From Fallopia convolvulus (taxonomy: Eukaryota > Streptophyta > Magnoliopsida > Caryophyllales > Polygonaceae): a stretch of 64,000 bases of DNA. How positions within the stretch are numbered: the stretch's first letter is position 1; each line of letters begins with the position of its first letter. This document shows positions 43,913 through 54,567 of this stretch, in pieces. The notes beneath the pieces were generated by a model. It worked only from the letters and a program-made list of their open reading frames with translations. It made no database searches and was not told where the DNA came from. The position numbers and the translations under genes were made by a program. The DNA lies in NCBI GenBank assembly GCA_964016875.1, contig OZ024720.1, positions 37,787,106 to 37,851,105 on the forward strand. The letters are read 5' to 3'.

Positions 43913-45370
43913 ATGGCCCCTCAACACACATTCGCACAAATCAAAGAGTGGGTACTTGCCAATCCTCGCACTCTCTTCATCACTCAACTGAACGAGATCG
44001 AGCAAGAACAGGACCCAACCATGAAGGATGTCCTCATTCAAGGGCTATACAATCAAGTAAGCTCTTTCTTGCCCCCTCCTCCTCCTCAGGTTGATGAAAC
44101 CGTCTCCTGGACCTCTTCCTCCTCCGAATCTCTTCCTCTTCCACCTCCAACCACCAACACCTCCTCCGGAGTTGTCATCGTTGACAACTTCGGAGATGCT
44201 CGCCCCTCCATCAATGAAAAACCCCATAAATCCAAACATCGCCACTCATCCAAACATCGCCACTCATCAAAAGATCCCTCAAATCCAAAAAAGCGTAAAC
44301 ACTCTGAGGCCTCTGAATTCTCGGAGCCCAGAAAGAAGGTTTTCTTCCGCTTTGAGGACTACCTGAACTGCTCCAAGGAGAGTTCTTGTGCTCCCAAACC
44401 TCCCTACCTTTTTCCTTCCGACGATGGGAACTCCGAACCCCAGAGTCTACTTCCCTCTTCCTCCTCCATCCCTCCTCCAGTTCCCGCCACGATGGGAACT
44501 CCAACATCCCAACCTCCTTCACTTCCTCCCGTTCCCATCACTACGGGATCTCCAACTCCACCTTCACCTCACAAAACGCCTTCTTCTTCCTCCCCAAAAC
44601 ACATTTCCACCAACCCCATCTCCACTCAACTCACAACCCCTATTCCTTCTTCTCCTCTCCCCTCTTCCATCACGTCTCCCACCACCACCAAACTCCCCTC
44701 TCCCTCACCATCCAAAAGTACCGTCGCCCTCTCCTCAGACGACGACGATCTTCCTCTTTCTGTGGTCATCGGCAAAATGACCAAGGACCCTCCTCCGATC
44801 ATCATGGGAACTTTGGAGGAGGAAGTCCAGCTCAAGGACATCGAGGAAGAACTCAACAGGGGTCCCTCTGAGCACACAGTCTCCCAAGGGACAAAGTCCC
44901 CAGAAAAGGTTGCTCCTCAAGAGCCAACAGAGACAAGGGACCTCGCACCAGCTGGAGGTGCTGAGGCAACAACAAGTCATCCTGGAGATGACGCGGAGGG
45001 CTCGGGTTCGAGCTCCTCCGAGGAAGAAGGGACCTCCCATGATGAGCTCCTCAAAGGAGCCAGCACGCATCCCTACACCTGGACACCAAATGGTGGTGTC
45101 CGCGAGTTCCCCACAACCAAGGGACCGCGTGCTCATGATCGAAGCGGCTGCACCCCCTCAGCAGAAAGGACCTCGCACGGTCACTAGGGGGAACAAATCC
45201 AAAAGCAAGTCCATAAAGGGGAAGGGGACCACCAAGCATCATGTCAGTGAGCGCCGCAAGCTTCTCCATCACCTCATAGTTTCCCAAGAGGCGCTGACTG
45301 AAAATGGTCTGGAGGAACTATGGGAACTGATCAAGGCCCAGGGCTGGGAGAGACTCTGCCAAGAAATAGG
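43913..45370 (+). pseudogene. Third ORF of B2, frameshifted and truncated
   Basis: ATG 43913 (MAPQHTFAQIKEWVLANPRT) is preferred over an upstream in-frame ATG because it aligns with B1. The open part (to 45187) has an N-terminal helical segment, a Lys/His/Ser-rich stretch (SKHRHSSKHRHSSKD), a Pro/Ser/Thr-rich region (about 44390-44700) and an acidic Ser run. A change of frame near 45040 is needed to continue into KEPARIPTPGHQ, MIEAAAPPQQKGP and NGLEELWELIKAQGWERLC. The gene then ends in unrelated sequence near 45370. The C-terminal VDPSQ...QVP domain present in B1, B3 and C is lost. No convincing transmembrane segment was seen. Confidence 0.75.
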
Positions 45371-45380
45371 GGTTGCAGGG

Positions 45381-45426
45381 TCGTTAACGAGCCTGGGTGG
45401 TTCGTTAACGAGCCTGGGTGGTTCGT
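45381..45426. repeat. 21-bp tandem repeat at B2 truncation point
   Basis: TCGTTAACGAGCCTGGGTGGT is present twice in exact tandem (45381-45401, 45402-45422), with four more matching bases. It lies between the broken third ORF of B2 and the reverse-oriented family C LTR and matches nothing else in the window. Confidence 0.8.
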
Positions 45427-46602
45427 ATCAAATAGTTCCCACAGGCAGCGGAATAAAAAATTATGCATGTAAATAAAACACTAGACACAGTGGCCTTAGA
45501 GAGGAGCCCCATAGCAATCAACTAATCGCGTGTGTAAACCTCTACCTCCCCTTTGAGGATTTTCGAATGAGTTTCCTTTTCTTTATTGCTTAGTTCTCTT
45601 CAGGTTACAAGGCCGAATACAAACTTCTTTGTTCCTACAAGGACTCCTTCCCTAGACAACACTAATGTATTCTCTCAACCCTAACCGGGTGAACGCTTAC
45701 AATCAAAGGCAAAGTAAAACTCAAACCTCTACAGCTCTTCTGTCTCTTCTCTATAGATCCCCTAGACCTAGGAACTCTTTCTCTCTTCACCGTCATCGAG
45801 ATTAGCTCGGCGTCGGGGACTTTTCACCAACTTTACGATCATCACTTGAGTGGCTCTTTCATCTCTTCTCTCTCAGTGTTTGGATTTCATGAATTTATAG
45901 TGAGTAGCAAGGTGACTGTTGAATGGTTTAAATAGGCATAATGAGAAACCCTTATTCACTAGAGTCATTTGTCCTAAATGCGCTTTTTGCCTTGCTCTCC
46001 AAGTATGATTCCTTAAGTTGACATGTGACTTTGATTTTATTGTGAAATGTCAACTCTTGAATAAATCCGGACCGTTGGATGCTTGTCTTCTTCCTGTTGT
46101 ACCTTTGAAGCTCTGAGACGCCCTTTTGTACGGAACAAACAGGATCCCTAAAAACACGCTAAGATGTCACTTTCATGCATGCGCTAGTTCTCATTCAAAG
46201 GGAACTCTCGTCTTCTCGGTTCCCTTCTCCAGGGAACTCTTCTTGACATTTGAGGGATTCCTGTTCTTCTCATTCAATTCCTATCGTATGGGAACTCTAT
46301 TCTCTTCTAAGGTTGGTTGCCTTCTTTTTCGCCGTTGCATTAGTTCCCATGGCGTGGGAACTTATTAATTTGTGCTTAGCTTTGCTACGTGCAACCTGTT
46401 CAGTTCTGAGGTTGGTCGTTCTTTTTCTTCATTGCATTAGTTCCCACGTTGTGGAAATTTTTTGTTTTATGCTTTACGATTCACAACCTGTTCTACTGAA
46501 ATACATGGCGATTGGCATTAGTTCCCATGGTGTTTGTCATTATCAAAACTGAGGACGTTCTTCCAATGTTAAAGAACGTGAGTATTGAACACCGACTCAA
46601 AA
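45427..46602 (-). repeat. Family C LTR, minus strand, probably solo
   Basis: The segment is the reverse complement of the LTR at 57016-58230. Shared stretches include AGTTCCCACA.GCAGCGGAATAA at the left and GACTCAAAA (mutated GACTCAACA) at the right end. A minus-strand TATA (TGAATTTATAG on plus) is near 45890, and palindromic sites lie near 46343-46361. No primer site or polypurine tract flanks it and no target duplication was found. It is therefore a solo or rearranged LTR whose left end is not intact. Confidence 0.8.
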
Positions 46603-47529
46603 TGTGGTATTGTAGATGATGTTAATTTTAAGGATAGAAAGAATACAATGGCATAGTCATGTTGAAGTAAAAGTCGGCCCTTGTATAACAATGCGGTTTC
46701 AGTAGACCCCAAAGGGCAATTTCGTGAGTAAACCCCAAAGGGTAATCTCGTTTAGGTTTAGACCATAAAGGTAATCACTACCGACCCTAGTTAAAACATT
46801 TTATAAAGTTGTCTTGGATAATGGCAATGAGTCACTCAAATAATTCGAGTTTTCCTTCAAAGAATATGGCCCCTATTCCATGCCAAGGGATTCCGCAATA
46901 TTGTTGCGAGATAAAACGTTCCAATAACAACAATGGTAAGGTTGGCAAGACGATTCCATTAAGAACTAAACGTACCTTGTTCGAGCCCCATGATTCCTCT
47001 TCTTCTTTCACATGGACGAAGTCATCCACCCATGGATTTTGAGGTTCTTCTTTCATTTCCACTTGAGAAAGTTTCTCCATGATCTCACACAAATGTGTTT
47101 TTTTTCATGTGAAAACGCTCACTAACACATACCCTAGTCTCTTTCGACTTCTTGTGTGTATTGCACCGATTTATGTGTCTTGCACATCCTCTCCATGGAC
47201 ACCCATGGGTTGTCCAAAAATCGGTTAAGAGAAGTTAAAAGTGGCTGAGAAGTTGAGAGAAGTTAGTAGATGTTACAACTAACTTATCCTTATCCAAAAT
47301 CTCTCTCCTTCTCATCTTTTTAGGCGTCGAAATCAACCCAAGAGGAGTCCAATAAGCCGTCTAAAATCCAGCCCAAAAGCCCAAGGAATCGGTCCAAAAC
47401 TCCCCTAGAAAAGTCCATTACAAAGCCCACAAGTAAAGCCCAAATTAGCAAATTATGTGGCCGATACTCTAGCCCATATGTGTGACCCATAAAGTCGCAC
47501 GCCCCATGGGCTGGCCCACCATGGCCCAT
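46603..47529. other. Unassigned AT-rich DNA
   Basis: No domain or element end was recognised here. A minus-strand open frame of 86 codons (47092-46832, ending in LLLERFISQQYCGIPWHGIG) has no similarity that I can name. It is flanked by ordinary non-coding sequence and may be a chance or relic frame. Confidence 0.4.
46701..46752. repeat. 26-bp direct repeat, two copies
   Basis: AGTAGACCCCAAAGGGCAAT and AGTAAACCCCAAAGGGTAAT begin two adjacent 26-bp units (46701-46726, 46727-46752). A third, decayed unit with GACCATAAAGGTAATC follows near 46761. Confidence 0.75.
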
Positions 47530-47800
47530 GGCAAGCTAGCATAGTTAGGTACCAAGCTAGATCACTTACCTAGTGTAGCTAGCCCTCAACTAGTTGAGTT
47601 GGCTTGAGTTGAGCTTTAGCTCGTTGAGCTGACTTACAAGCAATTTGAGCTAACCTTTAGCTAGTTTGAGCTTCCTTGAGCTAAACCCTAGCTACATGAG
47701 CTTCCTACCAAGCTAGTTCTTTGAATCAAGAGCTTAGTTAAGCTTCTAGAGCTAACTTTAAACTAGTTTGAAGCTTCAAAACTCCTTTCTAGTATTCATA
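47530..47800. repeat. Cryptic AGCTA/GAGCT-rich stretch
   Basis: GAGCTAA, AAGCTAG, TTGAGCTT and CTAGTTTGAGC recur irregularly about every 10-25 bp for some 270 bp without a fixed period. It has no coding frame. Such sequence can arise by slippage; its origin is unknown. Confidence 0.65.
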
Positions 47801-49379
47801 AATATGTCCTAAGATATTCTCATGCTTTGGTCTTTGTCTAAAATTTTCACCAAGCTTAGAGAAGCTCCCAAACATACACATAATCTTGCACAAAGCTATA
47901 AGACTCTTTTACTTTACTCAAAACCAAAAACCAAGCTCAATACACATGCTCGACGCCTTGTGCCAAAAACCCTAGGCATGCCACAAGTACCACGCATGCA
48001 TGGACGTGCCACAGCGAAGCCTTAGGCGCGCCCCAACCATCTCCATGCATGCGCCACACGAGGTCCACTCGCCATGCATCACGCGCCTTGCCTGTTCCAT
48101 GTATGCGCGCACACAACGCATTGGTGTCGATGCCTTGTGCCGTGTCCGAGCGTTGTGCACGCCCCTTCCCATGTTGGGGCGCCCTTGTCACACACCATTG
48201 CACACGAAGTTCAGTGTCTCGGTGTCGGTGCATCTCTTGGACTCTTTTCTTTTCTATGACCACTTTACATCTCTCTTATCATTTCATGTCAAGTCACATA
48301 GTCAATTTCTCAAATGACATTTCTTTGTGACTTCCTTTTCTCAATATGCACACAATGGGATTGATGACTTTTCACAAATCACCAACTGATGATACAGTAT
48401 TGCATAAAAAACCTAAAAAAAGATATCAATTTGATTAAACTCATGTGATAGATCCATAAAATAAATGCTTCAAAGATACCTAAAATTGATATAGTAACTT
48501 ATTTCAAATTGAAGGAGTGATCTAACTTTATGATATTTAAAGATGTGCTAGACCATTGGATGATTTAATTGATCAACTACGTGCTAATTAATTAGTCTTT
48601 CCATTCATGAAATCTCATAAATCACAACATTTTTTACATGTATAGAACCAAAAAATCAACATACGTACATAGCATAGTGCATCCATATAAATTAAAGTTA
48701 AAATCAATTCAAAAAGGGGGCACAAACCATCTTGAGTAGTAATCGAGAAGCCCAAATTCAACACAGGTACTATGTAGAGCACTAGTAATCTAGAAGCACA
48801 AGAACATGTATTGTAAGAAGTAGAATATTAGAGGCACAAACCAATTTCTCAGGCAATTAGATGCCTAGAAGGGTTTGCCCACACTAATTAAGCCATAGAC
48901 TATGGTAGAAAAATCAATCTAATATCAAATGGAAAACCAATTTCTCAACTGACATGGTATAGAGGATAGAGCTTCAACCGATTTCTCAACCAAACATAGA
49001 GCTTGAACCAATTGAATCTGCAAATTTTGGCATCCACTTCAATGATATCGAAAAGAGGAGTCGAGATCGACTATCAAAGTTCACAAGAACGGAACACAAA
49101 AGCCTTAGGTGTCGTGCCCAATGACTTTCGGAGTTTGCAAGAACTGAACACAAAAGCCCTAGTTTTCGAGGCCAGCAACAATCGGTAAAAGGGGCATGGA
49201 TAGGTGTTGGTGAGTGTGGTTTGATCGATGCTGTGGGAGCTTCAATCGTAAGAACTTAACGCACAAAAACCCTAGGAGTCGAGGCTGCGTAGAAGACATA
49301 TCTCATTAGGCACACAAAATGTATTGGTTTTTATTATTTTTAAATTTTCTTACAATTGTATTTTGACATAATGCACTCA
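47801..49379. other. Unassigned non-coding DNA
   Basis: This stretch includes a GC-richer part (47950-48200) with many ATGCATG/GCGC words and overlapping open frames on both strands, which I take to be chance. An AT-rich part follows to 49379. No RNA gene, element terminus or protein domain was recognised. Confidence 0.4.
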
Positions 49380-49624
49380 AATTATACCCACGCACCCGCC
49401 AATTGCTAAAAATTCTAAAATCTGCCCCAATAGGACTAAAAACCGCCACTATAAAGTTGTAACCGAACTTTGACACATATAAATGCTAGACACCGCTACA
49501 AAAACCGCCACGAAAACCTAAACCGCTCCAAAAACCAAATCTATAGCTTGTCTGCCACAAAAAACAACTTCAATAAGTTTAACCACTGCAAGTAACCGTC
49601 CAATATGTCGTTATTGTAGTAGTG
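49380..49624. mobile_element. Terminus of a CACTA (En/Spm-type) DNA transposon
   Basis: The segment ends GTCGTTATTGTAGTAGTG at 49624. Its reverse complement begins CACTACTACAATAACGAC, a typical plant CACTA terminal inverted repeat. The preceding 240 bp carry repeated subterminal words of the ACCGCCA/ACCGCT type (ACCCGCCAA, AACCGCCAC, CACCGCTAC, AACCGCCACG, AACCGCTCC, AACCGTCC), as CACTA ends do. The opposite terminus was not found in the window, so this may be one end of a larger or truncated element. The 3-bp target duplication (TAT after 49624) cannot be confirmed. Confidence 0.6.
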
Positions 49625-49679
49625 TATCTATCTTTATTATAAATAGATATTTCCAACCGAGTGAGTGTACTTACCTTCT

Positions 49680-50960
49680 TCTTGTCATCCAACATGTCTT
49701 GTCATTCCGATACTAAGGGATCTATTTTTGCTCACAAAGATTCCTTATTTGCATGTGATTTTCAAATGGAGACCTTTATTGCCGTACTGAAGTACATGTT
49801 GATGTAATTCTAAATTGCTTATGCATCAACCAATATTGCTTCTTGGGAAGAAACAAGAACAAAAAAATTTCCATGCTTTGTTACAAGTTCTAACATCAAT
49901 ATCATTAAAATTATGCCCCCTTTTGCCATAACAATGTATGTTCTTACTCTTGTTATGGGATACTCATGGATTCAACACTATTACAATCAATGCCTAACTT
50001 CAAATTTAAATACGCCAATGTCAGGTTGCTAAATCTTATAGAACTGGTTAGACTATTTGTTCCTCGTTTGCCAGTGATTTTTTAATTCAACCTCTTTTGC
50101 CTAATCGATTGTTGCCATTATGGTTATAAAGGATCCACTTCTGTTCAAATAGAATCCTCATTTTCCCTGCCTTCTGAGATGTATTATGTTTTCACCCTAC
50201 TCATGTATGTATTAATGCAATTCCATACATTAAGGTTTCTTTGGTAAATGTTCATGCAAAGCTTGTTCGAATATTAGATTATTTTGTAGGACACTAATAA
50301 AACTTATTTCGCTATAATATTCAAGCCTACTTGTTCTTCTTTGAACTTTGCGATTCCTTATAAGACTGTTATATGACAACATTATGCTTTATTACATATA
50401 ACTTCCTGATTACAATTTAATTCATTACACATTTCAAAACTTTTTTTCTTATTCAGCCACCAATATTGCTTCTTATATTACATATATACTCTGAACAAAG
50501 TTATAGCAGCAACATCACCAAAATGATGCCCTTGCTTGACTACAAATTTATATACACCAATGACATGTTGCTATATCTTAGGAAGCTTGCCAGGCTATAG
50601 AAGTCAAAGATATAGTTACACAAGTGCTCAACAGACTCAAAGGTGCATGATAGAGCAAAAAAGTTCACTTCATTTATGCTGACTCTATTCGTAACAACAC
50701 ATCGGAATTCAGAGTTATAGTTGTTAAATTTTGCTATTTATGATTTCTGATCTTACATTAGGCTACTCATTCACTGGTGAGGATGCCCTGACAGCGAAGC
50801 ATTTGGGTGTTAAACATACCTTTTAAGTTGATTGTGTATGCTTACCTTTTCGTAATCATGTAGCAGGTGTTGTTATTCTTGTACTGAGAGATTCTTTTTT
50901 TGTTTACAAAGATTCCTTGTTTGGCAGAGATTTTGAGATGGAGCCTATTTTTTCCGTATT
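49680..50960. repeat. Diverged internal repeats, origin unknown
   Basis: A block around 49720-49800 (CAAAGATTCCTTATTTGCATG...ATGGAGACC) recurs in diverged form near 50130-50225 and 50890-50975 (CAAAGATTCCTTGTTTGGCAG...ATGGAGCC). A second block, 49828-50058 (CCAATATTGCTTCTT...GCCAATGTCAGGTTGCTA), recurs at 50458-50600 (CCAATATTGCTTCTT...CCAATGACATGTTGCTA). No open reading frame is shared. It may be a decayed transposon or an old segmental duplication. Confidence 0.6.
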
Positions 50961-50975
50961 CTTGTATGTGGTTAG

Positions 50976-52649
50976 TAACATCCATTGATCTAGAAATTGT
51001 TGACATTGATTTAAATGAAAGATATGCTTTCTGGTGTATTTTTAGCTCTATTAGTGTGGTGTTTTGTGGTTTTTTTTTTTTTTTAAGTAGGGTTTCTTGT
51101 TTGCTTTGAGTTAAAGTTCTTAGGAAGATTTATTTTCCTCTTTGAGTTTTGTTGTTATAGCTTGACCACGAAGGTGAGTTTTTTTTGTGTAATTTTGGAT
51201 GGATTAAGGAGGTAGCTTTTCCGCTTCATGGTAGACATTTTGTAAACGCAAATTCATGTCTCAAGATGCTTGATATGAAGTGAAACATAGGATAAAGGTA
51301 ATTTCGGTTATATTTTGTTATGGATTAAGCCACTTTTAAAGCTTTGGGATACACATTGGATGAACGTAGACTTATTTTCAAGATAGGATAAAGGTAGCTT
51401 TTGATCTCTTTTAAAGCTTTGCTGCCTCTTGCAAGATATGAACGTAGACTTATTTTCAAGTTTATCTTGTTAGTAGCTAGCCATTGCACCTTCTCAAATG
51501 TAGTCTGGCTAGATGGTTTAAGAGATGAGCTCATTGAGGTCTTGTTATGATTTGATGGGAATTAAATACTTGAGCTAGCTGAAGATAGTTTAATTTGATA
51601 ATACCAATATATCTTTCCTAATCTAAAATACTTAAATTTAGTCCCTTGACTCATCAAAAGTGACACATTTATTTCTCAGTTGACATTAACTCTAGATTGT
51701 ATTACAAATGATGAAAACCGTATGCACTACCGTTAGGTTCTAGGATTTGCTAACTTGCATTTACTACATATTGAACTTCTTTTCCAACCTTTCATACTTT
51801 TTCTTGGCTAATAAACTGAGCCATCTATATATATAGCGAGTTATATGTATTTTCCTCCCATCTTCATAGACTTCTAAAGAGGACCACCTCCTACACTACC
51901 TCGATCTCTTGCTACTGGTTGTTACAAATATCACAAAATCATGGAAGGAAGAGTCTCCTCATGCTACATTGCATGGTGCTAGGAAGGCAAAATAGAATGA
52001 CAATTTTCTTTAGTATGATTGAATAGGAAAAATGATTGCAACTTAATTTACTTCCACTTCTTGGAGTTTAGGGCAAATTGGGTATAACACAAGTATTTTC
52101 ATCCTTAATGTGTAATGTTCAACTTAATTTTGATATTATTTGCACGTATTATTACCAGGAAGTCTTACCATCGCTACTGCCATAAATGTTGAATTGGAAT
52201 TAAACTAAAAGCAAATATTTATGCCACAATAGTTAGTTACGGAACGTATATAGTGGTCAAAAGATCGTTACCAAAAATTGGCGTTATGGAACTTTGAGAT
52301 GTCGGTTTCAAGAAAAGATTGATCCTATTACGTCATGTCAACGTCACGATCCTAACGGCGTCAACGGTGGGCAGCTTAACTGTTCCAAGAGGCTCAATGG
52401 AGACTCCAAAAATGATTGCAGTATCGACTAGGGTTGAACGATTGTGGCTCTTGCGCGTGCGCCTAGATGTGTCGTAGGTGGGACGACACCATGGTGTGAA
52501 TAACAGGCTGGTGACGAACCTCCAAGTGGGCGACGACGTCGGGGTGGCAGAAGGTGGAGGTTGATGGTGGTGGTCGGCAGTGATTGAGCTCATGAAGAGG
52601 ATGAGGCAAATAAATATTAACGAAGAAGAAGAACTAGAAGAAAGTGAAA
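50976..52649. other. Unassigned AT-rich DNA with one direct repeat
   Basis: The only structure seen is a 78-bp-spaced direct repeat. ATGAACGTAGACTTATTTTC opens a 23-bp exact match at 51360-51382 and 51438-51460, preceded in both cases by CTTTTAAAGCTTTG. A GGTGG-rich patch at 52490-52580 has no convincing coding function. Confidence 0.45.
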
Positions 52650-54567
52650 CGAATAGGTATTAAGCATGCCATCATAAATAACTCTCCTATCGAATAACCA
52701 TGACCGACCTAACAAGATATGAGTGCATTTCATGTTTACCACATCACACATAATATCATTAACATAATTACCAATGGAATCACGGACTAAATACTAATGT
52801 GTAACAAGATTAGGACCATCTGAATCATTAATTTCATTAAGACCATAAGTAGTTGCCCTAGGTTGAGCTTTTAATTGTAAGTGATCAACTACTTTAGCAT
52901 TTATAATGTTACAGTAGCTTCCACTATCAATTATCATGCATAACTCTTGATTCTTCAATGTACACCTAGTATGAAATATGTTTTCCCTTTGATCTAGCCT
53001 AGGTGTTTCTTGTAAAGCAAGAGTACACATAATCATCAAGGTTAAGGGCTATTCCGTGCAGTCAGACTCAATTACCTCTATGTCATCCCCTTAATGGCCA
53101 ACATTCTCCTCCTCCACTTGATTTGGAGGTATCTCTTCATCACTCACATAACCACCATTAGTGGTAAGGAGCACTTGCTTTTCGTTTGGACAATTTTTAG
53201 CTAAATGGCCTCTTCGTTGAAACTTGTAGCACATAATGTCTATTGTACTTGGCTGTGTTTGAGGACCATTGATGGGACTTCTAGGCGCCATTGTACCTGT
53301 TTTAGGTGAGCTAGAAGCTCCCTTTTGCTGCAAAGAAGGATTACAAGAATAAGAATTGGAATTTGAACTAGAGTTAGATGGATACCTTTTTATTGCATTC
53401 CAAGCTTCCTTCTTCTTCCTTTATTATTGCTCATAGAGTAGTTGGGTTGAATGTAATAATGCATTGAGATCCTTGATTTATTTAATCTCAAGTGTGTCTT
53501 TTATAGCTTGATTTAGTCCATCCATAAATTGAGTCCTTAAAGTCCTCTATGAATGGTGAATTCCAACCTTGAAGCTCAAATCTTCAAGCTCATTGAAGTA
53601 CTCGGTTGGAGACTTGAAACCTTGTTTGCAAGTGGCCACTTTAAGCCTCATGTGCTCGGTGTGTTCTTTAGGCACATATTTCTTTCTCATCACAAACTTC
53701 ACCTGTATCCAAGTTTCAATAGGAGGCAAAACTTTTCTAATTCTATCCTCCATTCGAAACCACCAATTAATAGTGGTTCAAACAATGTGGATTACAATAA
53801 CAACAACTTTCTCCCACAATCCTCATAGCCCATATGATCTAGAATGAATCTATTAGCTTGCTCCCACTCTAGATATTTCTCTAGATTAAGCTCTCCACTA
53901 AAGGGTTCAATTTTGATATATATATCCCTTTTGCCAATTTGATCCATATTCTAAGTGATATTGTTGTTTGGCCTCCGAGCTCCATAAGCTTGTGGAATGT
54001 TATCCACCTCTTCAGTTTGGTTATAGAAATCATCAAGGAGAGGGTGCCATGGTAGAGTTTAATGAGTGATGGGCGGGATAACCATAAGTCACATCATCAT
54101 AAGGGTTGTCATAAAGCTGAGTTTGATGAGTGGCTTGAGGGAGCTTCGCCGCTTGCCTATGGTAGAGTTCTTGGTGAGTGATAGGCATCTATCTTTCTCC
54201 ATTTCCATGCCCTCTACCTCGGGCACCATTGGGAGAGTATTGGCCATGGAGGTCGTCTTTTCTATTGTAGCTAGCAAGCACATCATGCTCTTCATCTTCT
54301 ACATGTTGTTTGCCCTTATTGCTAGCTGAAGCTTGATTCTGATCAACTTGTTGTTGTAGAGAAGGGGCATCCTTTTGAAGTGTTTGTGAGCTCTCTATAA
54401 AGGCCGAAATTTGGTCTTCCATCCTCTGCAATCTCGAATTAAAAGGTGCACTCACAACTTCGATTTCCATTTGGTGACCCTCTTTAACTTATGGCCAATC
54501 TAATGAAATCGATGGCCTCCTTAGACAAGCTCAACGCACTGGGATTGGGTTCTTCTTCAATTGTCAT
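52650..54567 (-). pseudogene. gag-pro: Ty3/gypsy gag-protease fragment, minus strand
   Basis: On the minus strand, gag starts at ATG 54567 (MTIEEEPNPSALSLSKEAID), with a frame change near 54490. Further segments are RLQRMEDQISAFIE (54440), a gag core WIQVKFVMRKKYVPKEH (about 53715), a zinc knuckle CYKFQRRGHLAKNC (about 53233-53192) and a protease IIDSGSYCNI (active site about 52929). A degraded tail reads HILLGRSWLFDRRVIYDG. The second knuckle Cys is Phe. Several stops separate the pieces, and it ends inside the protease near 52650. The motifs resemble the chromovirus at 1205-6810, but the sequences are clearly different families. No LTR was found. Confidence 0.8.

Larger units (their letters stand above)
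36758..45370 (+). mobile_element. Copia element B2, intact gag and pol, 3' end missing
   Basis: This element is inserted into the third ORF of B3 in the opposite orientation. The left flank GGATC (36753-36757) is the expected target repeat, whose right copy is lost. It has a full 5' LTR, PBS, and long uninterrupted gag and pol. The third ORF breaks off near 45370, where a family C LTR in reverse orientation follows. No 3' LTR or polypurine tract is present. It is the youngest-looking coding copy in the window. Confidence 0.93.

Noticed and set aside
46832..47092. 86-codon minus-strand frame as a small gene
   Set aside because: No recognised domain, no supporting context, and it is surrounded by repeats; left as unassigned.
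47937..48330. Cluster of long open frames on both strands
   Set aside because: Several overlapping frames of similar length in a GC-richer patch indicate chance; none has a recognisable motif.
52333..52593. 86-codon minus-strand frame
   Set aside because: It is Thr/Pro/Ser-rich without a domain and lies beside a truncated gypsy fragment; there is no sign of a gene.
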